DNA from: Gammaproteobacteria bacterium
GTDB lineage: Bacteria > Pseudomonadota > Gammaproteobacteria > HK1
Length of the DNA: 64,000 bases
Direction of reading: 5' to 3'
Assembly (NCBI GenBank): GCA_012103455.1
Contig: WLWT01000001.1
Span: forward strand, 1,784,001-1,848,000
A program made the position numbers and the translations under genes. Below the pieces are notes generated by a model that had not been told where the DNA came from, did not search any database, and saw only the letters and a program-made list of their open reading frames with translations. Of this stretch, positions 10,854-18,795 are shown piece by piece (within the stretch, counting starts at the first letter, position 1; each line of letters opens with the position of its first letter).

Positions 10854-11653
10854 AACAGCGGTATGCGGCAGGTGCATTGGTGTATTGGGTAGCGCTCTTG
10901 GGCGGTTGTTCGACGTGGTACGACGAGACCGACCATGGCCCTGACACCGCGCCCGATGTGTCCGCGATACGCGACCCGGTACCGCGGGCGGAGCCCAAGA
11001 GCAAATATGGCAATCCCAAGTCTTATGTAGTGCACGGGAGGCGTTACTTCACTTTGGACAGCGCCGATGGCTTCGTCGAGCGCGGGATCGCTTCATGGTA
11101 TGGACGGAAGTTTCATGGCCGGCGTACCTCGAGCGGGGAAACCTACGATATGTACGCCATGACCGCAGCCCACAAAGCGCTGCCTTTGCCCACCTATGTG
11201 CGCGTGACCAATTTGGACAATGGACGTTCGGTCATACTGCGCGTTAACGATCGCGGTCCGTTCCATCGAGGACGGGTGATCGATGTGTCGTACACCGCTG
11301 CGCTCAAAATGGATATGGTGCGGCAGGGGACCGCGCCGGTGGAAGTGCGGGCGCTCAAACCAGGCGCTCCCGTGCGTGCGGCACGGCACGAGCCCGGTGC
11401 CATCTACGTGCAGGTGGGCGCGTTCGCCAAAGAGATCAACGCCCGGCGCATCGAGCAACGTTTACGGTCTGAGTTCCCTCAGCCTATCCAAATTCGAGAG
11501 GTTCGAATTCGCCAGGCGAAAACCGGTGTCCGGTCTTTATACCGTGTTTGGATCGGCCCGCTGGAGACGATGGCGGCCGCTAATGGGACTAGAGAGAAAT
11601 TATTTCGGCTGGGTGTGGAAGGCGCCGAACTCGTGGTCGATCGAGATAGCTGA
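10850..11653 (+). CDS. rlpA: Septal-ring lytic transglycosylase RlpA (lipoprotein)
   Basis: RlpA, 267 residues. An N-terminal lipoprotein signal ends at the lipobox LLGGC (Cys about residue 20), predicting an outer-membrane lipoprotein. The double-psi beta-barrel follows: GIASWYGRKFHGRRTSSGE, then TAAHKALPLPTYVRVTNL and NDRGPFHRGRVIDVS, with the His/Asp residues typical of active RlpA. A C-terminal SPOR domain of about 75 residues starts at AIYVQVGAFAKEINARR and should target denuded septal glycan. It is coupled to mltB by a 4-bp overlap. dacA, usually next, is missing. Confidence 0.95.
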   Translation: MKQRYAAGALVYWVALLGGCSTWYDETDHGPDTAPDVSAIRDPVPRAEPKSKYGNPKSYVVHGRRYFTLDSADGFVERGIASWYGRKFHGRRTSSGETYDMYAMTAAHKALPLPTYVRVTNLDNGRSVILRVNDRGPFHRGRVIDVSYTAALKMDMVRQGTAPVEVRALKPGAPVRAARHEPGAIYVQVGAFAKEINARRIEQRLRSEFPQPIQIREVRIRQAKTGVRSLYRVWIGPLETMAAANGTREKLFRLGVEGAELVVDRDS

Positions 11654-11657
11654 AATT

Positions 11658-11870
11658 ATGATTGCACGCCTCTTCGTAGTTGGGTGCGCTCTGATTATAC
11701 CCAGTTCGATGATACTTGGTTCACCGCTTGACTTCGGATTCGCCCAGGGGTGGCGTGCACAAAGCATCGCCGTGCATTCGGATGGGGGGGGGGTATTAAG
11801 CATTCAGACTGGGAACGGGGTGGAGCAGTGCCTGGCCTTAGTGGGATATAGCTGTAGCAGCAGGGTATGA
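11658..11870 (+). CDS. Short uncharacterised ORF or remnant in the dacA/ybeD position
   Basis: A 70-codon frame begins at the ATG at 11658 with a hydrophobic signal-like segment (MIARLFVVGCALIIPSS) and ends by overlapping the lipB start (ATGA at 11867-11870). The remainder, including HSDGGGVLSIQTGNG, matches no family I recognise. In related gammaproteobacteria this spot holds dacA (PBP5) and often ybeD. It may be a scar in which a signal-peptide start was joined to unrelated sequence by deletion. There is no good ribosome-binding site. Treat as doubtful coding. Confidence 0.3.
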   Translation: MIARLFVVGCALIIPSSMILGSPLDFGFAQGWRAQSIAVHSDGGGVLSIQTGNGVEQCLALVGYSCSSRV

Positions 11871-12523
11871 CCCGACCGGTTAGAACCCTCGTGCGGTGGT
11901 TTGGCCTAGTGGATTACGCCGCTATTTTGGTGGCGATGCGAGCGTTTACCAAAGAGCGTGTTGAAGATACCGAAGATGCGGTTTGGGCGCTCGAACATGA
12001 GCCGGTCTTCACCCACGGGCGGGCGGGCCGCACGGAACACTTGCACGATCCGGGTGATATCCCGGTGGTGCGAAGTGACCGGGGCGGACAGGTGACTTAC
12101 CACGGGCCGGGGCAGTTGATCGTATATCCGCTGTTGGACATACGCCGCGCCGGATTGTCGGTACGGTGCGTGGTCCACGGTATAGAGCGTGCTGTTATCG
12201 CGTTGCTGGCAGGTTTCGGGATCGCCGCCTGCGCTAAAGCGGATGCTCCGGGAGTGTATGTTGAGGATGCAAAAATCGCCAGTCTGGGGCTGCGGGTGCA
12301 GGCGGGGCGTACGTTGCACGGTGTTGCTCTCAATGTATGTATGGATTTGTCGCCGTTCTCGCGCATAGACCCATGCGGCTACGCTGGGTTGAGAATGACT
12401 CAACTTAAAGATTTGGGGGTGATAACGACCCCTCATGAGGTGGCCACGCCGCTAGTAGCCCTGTTACTCGATGAGTTGAATTTGGGTGCAGCGTGTTGGT
12501 TGTCTGAAGGGTCGCTTGAATGA
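11867..12523 (+). CDS. lipB: Octanoyl-[acyl-carrier-protein]-protein octanoyltransferase
   Basis: LipB, 218 residues. It transfers octanoyl groups from ACP to lipoyl domains of 2-oxoacid dehydrogenases and the glycine cleavage H protein, the first step of lipoate synthesis. Seen are THGRAGRTEHL, the signature RGGQVTYHGPGQLIVYPLLD, the conserved Lys in EDAKIASLGLRV and the catalytic Cys in RIDPCGYAGLRMTQL. The ATG at 11867 overlaps the preceding short frame, and the stop overlaps nagZ (ATGA). Confidence 0.96.
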   Translation: MTRPVRTLVRWFGLVDYAAILVAMRAFTKERVEDTEDAVWALEHEPVFTHGRAGRTEHLHDPGDIPVVRSDRGGQVTYHGPGQLIVYPLLDIRRAGLSVRCVVHGIERAVIALLAGFGIAACAKADAPGVYVEDAKIASLGLRVQAGRTLHGVALNVCMDLSPFSRIDPCGYAGLRMTQLKDLGVITTPHEVATPLVALLLDELNLGAACWLSEGSLE

Positions 12524-13548
12524 GTGCGCCGTTTTTGTTCGCGGACGTGGATGGATTTGTTTTAGACGCCGAGGACAGGGATGTGCTGGCGCATCCGTAT
12601 GTCGCCGGGGTGACTTTGTTCGCGCGTAATTACCACTGTGTGGAGCAACTGAGGGCATTGACTCGATCCATCCATGCCGTTAAGCCCGATCTGTTGATCG
12701 CCGTCGATCATGAGGGTGGCAGGGTGCAGCGTTTTATCAATGAATTCACCCTTTTGCCACCGGCCGGTACCATCGGGGCGTTATTCGCGGAGGATGAAAA
12801 CGCTGGTAGGGACTTAGCGGAAGCTGTCGGATTGGTGATGGCGGCAGAGCTGCGGGCCGCCGGTATAGATCTGTGTTTCGCCCCGGTGGTGGATGTGCGC
12901 CGAGCCGATAGCGCGGTGATCGGGCAACGGGCATTGTCGCGCAATCCGAGTGAGGTGGCGCGCCTGGCTGAGGCCCTAGTGGCCGGTATGGAGCGGGGCG
13001 GATTGCCCGGAATCGGCAAACATTTTCCCGGCCACGGTGGCGTTAGTGCGGACTCCCATCTGGAGTTACCACACGATGGAAGAGCATGGCCGGAGCTGTT
13101 GGATGAGTTGCACCCTTATAGGCACTTGTCCAAAGTTCTGTCCGGCGTTATGACTGCCCATGTGGTATTCGATGCCGTCGATCCCTCTCCGGCGACGTTC
13201 TCGGCCCGCTGGTTGCGGACCGTGTTAAGGGACCAGCTTCGGTTTGCAGGTGCGGTTTTTAGCGACGACTTGTCCATGGTAGGCGCCCATGGGCGAGGCA
13301 CTGTGGCCGAACGGGTTAGGTTAGCCTTGGCGAGCGGTTGCGATTTGGCGTTGGTGTGCAATGACCGTGCCGCTACTGTTCGGATGCTTGATGACCCTTG
13401 TATGTCGCCAGTGACGCGGCTCTCCGCCTTGCCCAGTTTGCAACGCGCTGATCCAAAGGCAGTGGAAACGGGCGCCTACAACGGCGCCCGCCGCACGGTT
13501 ATGGCATTTAATGCAACGCTGCCGACAACAAACCCCGGTAGCGGGTGA
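12520..13548 (+). CDS. nagZ: Beta-N-acetylhexosaminidase NagZ
   Basis: NagZ, 342 residues, GH3 family, cytoplasmic. It removes GlcNAc from anhydro-muropeptides during cell-wall recycling. Present are LIAVDHEGGRVQRF, the catalytic-loop signature IGKHFPGHGGVSADSHLELP (His/Asp dyad), and the nucleophile Asp in VFSDDLSMVGAH (about residue 249). It is coupled to lipB by a 4-bp overlap. Its 3' end overlaps the convergent cnoX gene by 41 bp. Confidence 0.95.
   Translation: MSAPFLFADVDGFVLDAEDRDVLAHPYVAGVTLFARNYHCVEQLRALTRSIHAVKPDLLIAVDHEGGRVQRFINEFTLLPPAGTIGALFAEDENAGRDLAEAVGLVMAAELRAAGIDLCFAPVVDVRRADSAVIGQRALSRNPSEVARLAEALVAGMERGGLPGIGKHFPGHGGVSADSHLELPHDGRAWPELLDELHPYRHLSKVLSGVMTAHVVFDAVDPSPATFSARWLRTVLRDQLRFAGAVFSDDLSMVGAHGRGTVAERVRLALASGCDLALVCNDRAATVRMLDDPCMSPVTRLSALPSLQRADPKAVETGAYNGARRTVMAFNATLPTTNPGSG
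13469..13490. terminator. GC-rich hairpin serving the nagZ/cnoX convergence
   Basis: CGGGCGCC (13469-13476) and GGCGCCCG (13483-13490) form a perfect 8-bp stem around a 6-nt loop. Read leftward it lies just after the cnoX stop and is followed by TTTCC, so it could terminate cnoX. Read rightward it is inside the last codons of nagZ. Confidence 0.45.
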
Positions 13549-14371
13549 CCACTGGCCCGGAATTGCCCAAGCTTTGGAAAATGTCCACCATCGCTTTACG
13601 TGCCGCTCCATCTTGAAAAGTGCGGTTAGCGCGCAGTACGGTCAGCAATTCCTCTAAAGCCGCTTCGTGCTCGCCTTTGGCTGCTAAGTAAGTACCAAGA
13701 CGAAACCGCGTCTCGCAATTCTCGGGATCGTTATCAAGACTCGCTCTAAGTGAGTATTCATCCTCGGCACCGCCGCTGCTCTGCGCGAGTCTTATGCGCG
13801 CGTTGATGCCATCGAACACATCGGTGTTTCGCAACTTGGCCGGGGCACTGCGCACAATGTCATCGGCCTGCTGGACCCGCCCTAGGCCGAGCAAGATTTC
13901 GGCCAACTGTGGATAGCCGCGATCGTTGTCAGGATCATCTGCTACTGCTTGGCGCAGTAGCACGATGGCACGCTCAGCATCACCGCCGGCAAGCGCTTGC
14001 TCCGCTTCCACCAGCAGAGCATCAGAGGTACGGGGTAGGTAGCACTCAAGGAAGGCGCGTATCGCCGATTCAGGTTGCACACCCATGAATTCGCTTACCA
14101 CCTTGCCGCCGCGAAACAATTTCACCGTAGGCAGTGAGCGCACACCGAAACCACTCGCCAACGCTCGGTTTTCGTCAGTGTTGACCTTGGCCAGTTCGAC
14201 CGCCCCTTGCAGGCTGTCGATGACGCGGAAAAGGACAGGCATTAACGAGTGGCACGGGCCACACCAGTCAGCCCAGAAGTCAACCAAAACGGGCACCTCA
14301 TGAGAGCGGGCAATGACTGCTTGATTGAAGTTAGCTTCGTGGGCTTCGAAGACGAAGGCAGAATCGGACAC
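13508..14371 (-). CDS. cnoX: Thioredoxin-TPR chaperone/holdase (CnoX/YbbN-like)
   Basis: About 287 residues from the GTG at 14371, which has GGAG 8-11 bp upstream. The frame is open further, but residues before VSDSAFVFEAHEANF do not match the family. A thioredoxin domain (about residues 1-110) carries the full WCGPC active site in VDFWADWCGPCHSLMP. E. coli YbbN lacks this CGPC motif, so this protein may be redox active. TPR-like helices follow (LLVEAEQALAGGDAERAIV and FRLGTYLAAKGEHEAALEEL). In known CnoX proteins these domains protect and deliver clients to GroEL and DnaK. It converges on nagZ. Confidence 0.88.
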   Translation of the reverse strand: MSDSAFVFEAHEANFNQAVIARSHEVPVLVDFWADWCGPCHSLMPVLFRVIDSLQGAVELAKVNTDENRALASGFGVRSLPTVKLFRGGKVVSEFMGVQPESAIRAFLECYLPRTSDALLVEAEQALAGGDAERAIVLLRQAVADDPDNDRGYPQLAEILLGLGRVQQADDIVRSAPAKLRNTDVFDGINARIRLAQSSGGAEDEYSLRASLDNDPENCETRFRLGTYLAAKGEHEAALEELLTVLRANRTFQDGAARKAMVDIFQSLGNSGPVVTRYRGLLSAALH

Positions 14372-14462
14372 GGGGGCAACTCCAGGTATCGATTGAAAGC
14401 TCAGGTGGGGATGCCGGCGGGTCGGTTCAAGCCGGCGCACGCCCATCATCTCAGCGCACCCG

Positions 14463-14648
14463 TTACAGTTCCTCGCCGGAAGGTCTAGCCATGCTTTCCC
14501 AGTCCGGAGTGCCGGGAATGCGTTTTTCTTCATCAAGCCATTCGCCCAGATCGATCAGGCGGCAGCGCTCGCTGCAAAATGGCCGCCATGGGGAACTGGC
14601 GTTCCATTCGACCTTAGCGGCGCAGTTTGGGCAACGTACAGTAGTCAT
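14463..14648 (-). CDS. yacG: DNA gyrase inhibitor YacG
   Basis: YacG, 61 residues from the ATG at 14648, chosen because it overlaps the zapD stop in an ATGA arrangement; another ATG lies 9 bp upstream. It is a small zinc protein with the CPNC...[15 protein letters not shown] pattern (four Cys). E. coli YacG binds GyrB and blocks DNA binding by gyrase. The pilD-(coaE)-zapD-yacG order is conserved, apart from the missing coaE here. Confidence 0.93.
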   Translation of the reverse strand: MTTVRCPNCAAKVEWNASSPWRPFCSERCRLIDLGEWLDEEKRIPGTPDWESMARPSGEEL

Positions 14649-15415
14649 AGCGTGCAACGGTGTAGCTCGAATTCGATGTCGGCCCCGGATTGCTGCGCCC
14701 GTAGATCAGCGCGCGGTTGCTCCATGAACCGTACCGTGGTCCGGTGCCGGCCTCCGCTGATTTCCGGAAAGTACGGTGATTGGTCTGGCACCGTCACACG
14801 AATGAGTTGACAGGGTGAGTTACCGTCCAGGGTCATTTGAAAAAAACCCGAGATGGCTTTCTCAAGCGTGGACGTTGCGCTTTGCCGGACCAATGACAGG
14901 CATAAGCTTACGCACTCGCGCAGAAGACTGAACGAGGATAGCCATCGCCGTAGATCGCTTTCGCGCTTAACCGCAGATTGCGACAGCCAGAAGTTTAAAC
15001 TCGGCAAGTCGAAGTCACATGTTCCCGCCGGAATGGCGCTGCGTTGGCGCACGGCGTTGAGCAACTCGTTGCCGCGAAGATTAAAACCGAGAATACCCTC
15101 CCGCGCTTTTAACGAATCCAATAGACCGCAAACTTCGTCGCGAACGTTCCCCAGCCGAGCCGCATCGACTCCGGGGTGGCGGGAAAGCGATTCCAGGGTC
15201 TGTAGATGGCGGTCCAATTCCTTCATCAGTTCATTCTTCAACTCGGCTCGGCTCACCAGTGCGGACACTTCGATGATGGAATTAAGAGCCGTGCGGCTGG
15301 ACCAGCGGTGACCGGCCGCCAGTTCAAAATCTGTTTGATGGAACAGATGCTCAAGACGTAAAAACGAACGCATACGTTCGTTGAGGGGGTGTTCGTAGGC
15401 TTGCGTATCAGGCAT
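14645..15415 (-). CDS. zapD: Cell division protein ZapD
   Basis: ZapD, 256 residues, full length. It binds the C-terminal tail of FtsZ and bundles protofilaments in the Z ring. Typical sequences are the N-terminal [19 protein letters not shown], the helical middle with [19 protein letters not shown], and the beta-strand domain with [19 protein letters not shown]. Its stop overlaps the yacG start. Upstream it is only 71 bp from pilD; coaE (dephospho-CoA kinase), usually in between, is absent. Confidence 0.95.
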   Translation of the reverse strand: MPDTQAYEHPLNERMRSFLRLEHLFHQTDFELAAGHRWSSRTALNSIIEVSALVSRAELKNELMKELDRHLQTLESLSRHPGVDAARLGNVRDEVCGLLDSLKAREGILGFNLRGNELLNAVRQRSAIPAGTCDFDLPSLNFWLSQSAVKRESDLRRWLSSFSLLRECVSLCLSLVRQSATSTLEKAISGFFQMTLDGNSPCQLIRVTVPDQSPYFPEISGGRHRTTVRFMEQPRADLRAQQSGADIEFELHRCTL

Positions 15416-15486
15416 ACGAAACCAGTCCTGTTGGCCGCTGCCACTCGGATAGGCTGCGCCTTCGCTTGAGTACCAAGGTTAGGCAC

Positions 15487-16398
15487 TCACAAGCCTGAAG
15501 GCGGTGTAATTGTAGCCATGTATGCTCCTGCGAGGCCATCACCCCATAACATAGCGAGCCAGCCGGCGGCGGCTAGGTAGGGCCCGAACGGAATAGGCGT
15601 TTGGTGCTCATGGTTACGCAATTTGATGAGGGCTAATCCCGCCACTGAGCCGACTACGGATGATAGCAGTATAATCATGGGTAATTGTTCCCAGCCGAGC
15701 CAAGCACCCAAAGCGGCCAACAATTTAAAATCGCCAAACCCCATGCCCTCTTTGCCAGTCAGCAGTTTAAAACCTTCGTAGATCAGGCGTAGCACCAGGT
15801 AACCTGCGACTGCACCGATGAGGGCATCTTGCAAGCTGGCGAAGCCTCCGTACATATTGAACAGGAGGCCCAGCCAGATGAGCGGCAGGGTGATGTGATC
15901 GGGCAAGAACTGGGTATCCGCATCGATCAGGGCCAGTGCGATCAAACACCAGGTGAGCAACAACCCGCCTAGCGCGATGAGGTTCATCCCCAGTTGCCAC
16001 ACGACGACGACCGATAGCAGCGCGGTGACCAGTTCGACCGTTGGGTAACGTGCACTGATGCGTTGGCCGCAAGCAGCGCAACGTCCCTTCAGCCAAAGAT
16101 AGCTCAGTATGGGGATGTTCTCCAAGATCCTGATTCTGTGATCGCAGCGGGGGCAACGCGAACCCGGCTGGAGCAGGCTAAACGGCGGGTGAGCGCTACC
16201 GTCATCCACACCTTCGGGAAACTCTTCTCCTAGAATGTCTTTGCATCCTGCCCGCCACTCCCGCTCCATCATAATGGGCAGGCGGTGAACAACCACGTTT
16301 AGAAAGCTGCCTACTATGAGACCGTAGACGGCTGTAACAATAAGCCACGTTGTGTGGGAAAGGTACAGTCCGGCAATGGACATGGAGGATGCACCCAT
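15487..16398 (-). CDS. pilD: Type 4 prepilin peptidase / N-methyltransferase
   Basis: PilD, 303 residues, apparently intact. It cleaves the leader of type 4 prepilins and methylates the new N-terminus. An N-terminal methyltransferase-like domain carries the zinc-binding pair CPRCDHRIRILENIPILSYL and CAACG. About seven membrane segments follow, with the two aspartyl-protease residues in LALIDADTQFLPDHITLPLI and the GMGFGDFKLLAALG motif. It is the only assembly gene of this pil cluster that looks functional. It could also serve a type II secretion system elsewhere. Confidence 0.96.
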   Translation of the reverse strand: MGASSMSIAGLYLSHTTWLIVTAVYGLIVGSFLNVVVHRLPIMMEREWRAGCKDILGEEFPEGVDDGSAHPPFSLLQPGSRCPRCDHRIRILENIPILSYLWLKGRCAACGQRISARYPTVELVTALLSVVVVWQLGMNLIALGGLLLTWCLIALALIDADTQFLPDHITLPLIWLGLLFNMYGGFASLQDALIGAVAGYLVLRLIYEGFKLLTGKEGMGFGDFKLLAALGAWLGWEQLPMIILLSSVVGSVAGLALIKLRNHEHQTPIPFGPYLAAAGWLAMLWGDGLAGAYMATITPPSGL

Positions 16399-16490
16399 CT
16401 GGCAAAGGCGCAGGCTGGTTAATATACTCCGCCCGGTTCAGTCTGCCCGTACAAGGGGCGGGGTTTTAAGTGCCTGTGGCGATAGTGCGC

Positions 16491-17389
16491 TCAGACCACC
16501 TGGCCCATCTTGCCACCTGGCCCATCTTGAATGTGGGCAAGTACATGGCGATGACCAAGCCACCGATAAGTTACACCCAAGACTGCCAGATAGGCGGCTC
16601 CATAAGCGAACTCATGGCGTCAATAGCGTTGTCCACTTCTTCCTCGTAGAAGTCGGCGACTTTGCCGAGCATGTGATCGATAGAACCTGATTCTTCGCCG
16701 ATAGCGACCATCTGCACCACCATGTTAGGAAAAAGATTCGCTTCTCGCATCGCGGCTTGCAGTTGCGTATCAGTAGCGACGCCGCCGCGCATTTTGTAGA
16801 TGCCTTCCGCGTATACGATATTGCCGGCCGCTCTGGCCACTGAATCCATTGCTTCGACCAAGGGCACGCCGGCGGCAAACATGGTCGCAAGTGTACGGGA
16901 AAAGCGGGCGATAGTCGCTTTGACCAGAATGTCTCCAAACACTGGCGCTTTAAGCGATATGCGCTCAATGAAGTGTCGGAACGGTTTGATACGCTTTTTG
17001 GCTTGAATCAGCAGATAACCACCGCCGCCTATGCCGCCAAAAATCAAGTAGACGTAGAGGGTGTCGAAGTAGAGCGGATATTTGGCCAACGCATCGGCTA
17101 AGTGGTTACCGGCCTCCACATCGCCTTTGATGCCGAGGATGAGTTCTTGCATTTTCGGGTTTTCATGGCCGCGGCCGACGATCTCGAACGATTGTACCAG
17201 CGGTACCCCCGAACTCATCATCGTCGCCATCTGCCGGGAGAATATGGCGACATCCTCGGCCGTTATCGATCTGCCGCTACTTTCGCCGAATAGCGGTTTG
17301 GGTTTTTTCTTCACCCGCGTTGGGTTGATACCTTGACGGCGTAGCGTGGCTTTGATCGAAGCATCGCTGGTGCCGGACCATGTGACCCG
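16491..17389 (-). pseudogene. pilC: Remnant of pilC, type IV pilus inner-membrane platform protein
   Basis: Clear PilC sequence, badly damaged. From TWSGTSD (about 17385) the frame runs through [20 protein letters not shown] and EDVAIFSRQMATMMSSGVPL, then jumps from KYPLYFDTLYV to IFGGIGGGGYLLIQAKKR. That jump loses roughly 80 residues, covering the first membrane-proximal region. The second half (IARFSRTLATMFAAGVPLVE, ALGEESGSID-like region, VADFYEEEVDN) is good. Near the end an in-frame TAA follows PPIWQSWV, with the native tail (IGGLVIAMYLPTFKMGQV) still legible after it. A 17-bp tandem duplication shifts the frame over the former stop. Family length is about 400 residues; at most 289 are open. 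Confidence 0.9.
16496..16529. repeat. 17-bp perfect tandem duplication in the pilC tail
   Basis: CCACCTGGCCCATCTTG occurs twice in a row (16496-16512 and 16513-16529). Removing one unit restores the minus-strand ending KMGQVV followed by TGA, the usual PilC end. So the duplication is a mutation in the dying gene. Confidence 0.9.
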
Positions 17390-18640
17390 TTTGTGCCGCT
17401 TTGATAGCAATGTTGCCAGTTTCCAGGTCACGGATCTCACCGACTAGAATGATGTCCGGATCTTGCCGCAGAAATGCTTTGAGTGCCTTGTCGAAGGTCA
17501 TGCCGGTGCGTTCGTCAACCTGCACCTGATTGACGCCGGCCAAATTGATTTCGACCGGGTCTTCCGCGGTAGAGATATTCACACCTGGCTGGTTCAGGAC
17601 ATTAATACCACTATAGGGCGCCTGCTAAAAATAGTCATTGTTTCGTGAGTGCAAGGAAGCACCGCGCGCAGAACCGCAGTGTATAGGTGATACCTGAGGA
17701 TTGGAGCACGGAGCTGACGCCGCGATCGCGGAAAAAGTGCATTGTTAGAGGTGCCCTATAGAGGGATACGGTTTTGCCGCTGCTTGTGGGTCCGGTGACC
17801 AGGAACATGCCCGTAGGGCTTATGGATATTGTCCAAGAAGATGCTTGAGTTGGTAATCCTCCTACCCCAGTGCTTCCAGGGGAATACTCATCGACGAGTC
17901 CGGGATACGCAAGCAGGGCTTTTCGCCGAAGAGCGTCGGACAAGTGCTAACGCGGAAGTCGATGGACTTGGTTTTGGACAGTTTCAACTTGATGCGCCCA
18001 TCCTGTGGGACGCGCCGCTCGGAGACGTCTAGCCGGGCCATAACCTTGATGCGTGAGGCGATCTTCATGGCCAGTTGCAGGGGCGGGCGGGCCACCTCCG
18101 ACAGTACGCCGTCCATACGGAACCGTATTCGGCAGAATTTCTCGTAAGGCTCTATGTGAATATCCGAGGCGCCTTTCTTGATAGCATCGAGCAAGATTTT
18201 GTTGACGAAGCATACTACCGGGGCATCATCGACTTCCGCAGGCGTGTCTTCTGCCCGGTTGGCTTCCTCGGCGACTTCCAACTCATCCAGATTTTCCAGA
18301 TCGTTGCCGCCCATCATGTCGTCCATGGATGAGTCGGCTGCCTCCAAGCATCTCTCGATCGCGGCAGTCGGCTTATCCGCTTCGCAGACGATGGATTCCA
18401 CAGTTCTGCCCACGTGGAATTTGATCTCATCTAGGGCCTGAAGGTTAGTCGGATCCGTCACACCGACAAATAACCGGTTGCCGCGTTTATGCAAGTGGCA
18501 ATGTGTAGTGTTCGCGGATCAGCTTCTCATCGACCAATTTGGTGATGTCCGTATCGATGTCGATGGCAGTAACGTCGAGTAACGGAGTGCCGACTGAGGT
18601 AACAGCCATGGTCCGGATCGGTTCTGCTTATTGCTAGAGC
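17376..18640 (-). pseudogene. pilB: Remnant of pilB, type IV pilus extension ATPase
   Basis: PilB pieces lie in several frames. From the N-terminal side they are TPLLDVTAIDID and TKLVDEKLIREHYTLPL; then after a frameshift KRGNRLFVGVTDPTNLQALD through GASDIHIEPYEKFCRIRFRM and DFRVSTCPTLFGEKPCLRI. A TAG and further shifts precede FLVTGPTSSGKTVSLY (Walker A). A 141-bp mobile element then interrupts the chain, which resumes with [20 protein letters not shown] and [17 protein letters not shown] (Walker B). It stops at AAQTGHMV, where sequence passes straight into pilC. The last ~190 residues, including the zinc-binding Cys region, are deleted. Not functional. Confidence 0.93.
17616..17756 (+). mobile_element. 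141-bp miniature inverted-repeat element, copy 1 (in pilB)
   Basis: It begins GGGCGCCTGCTAAAAAT and ends ATTGTTAGAGGTGCCC, imperfect terminal inverted repeats. It is flanked by TATA on both sides (17612-17615 and 17757-17760), a target duplication. It lies inside pilB just after Walker A: deleting it plus one TATA joins GKTVSLY to [15 protein letters not shown] in frame. It encodes no transposase. Confidence 0.93.
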
Positions 18641-18795
18641 CGCGAGAGTTCGCGCACATACTAGATGGTATCACCGGACTTGACTGCGCGGAGTACGTCA
18701 CAGTCTTCCACGTACGCTCCATGATCCATGCTGGGTGAATAGACCGGCTGTAGCTAGCTTTGTTCACCATGAGTACCTGCGCACAGAGGTTTAGT

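Noticed and set aside
16567..17440. Reading the 289-residue pilC frame as a functional short PilC
   Set aside because: It lacks about 80 internal residues and the last membrane helix, begins inside pilB sequence and ends at a premature stop.
17635..17943. Short frames ending in a Cys-rich tail (RFCARCFLALTKQ) within the 141-bp elements
   Set aside because: The same kind of tail appears wherever the element occurs and differs by frame and substitutions; it is a translation of the mobile element and flanking pilB, not a gene.
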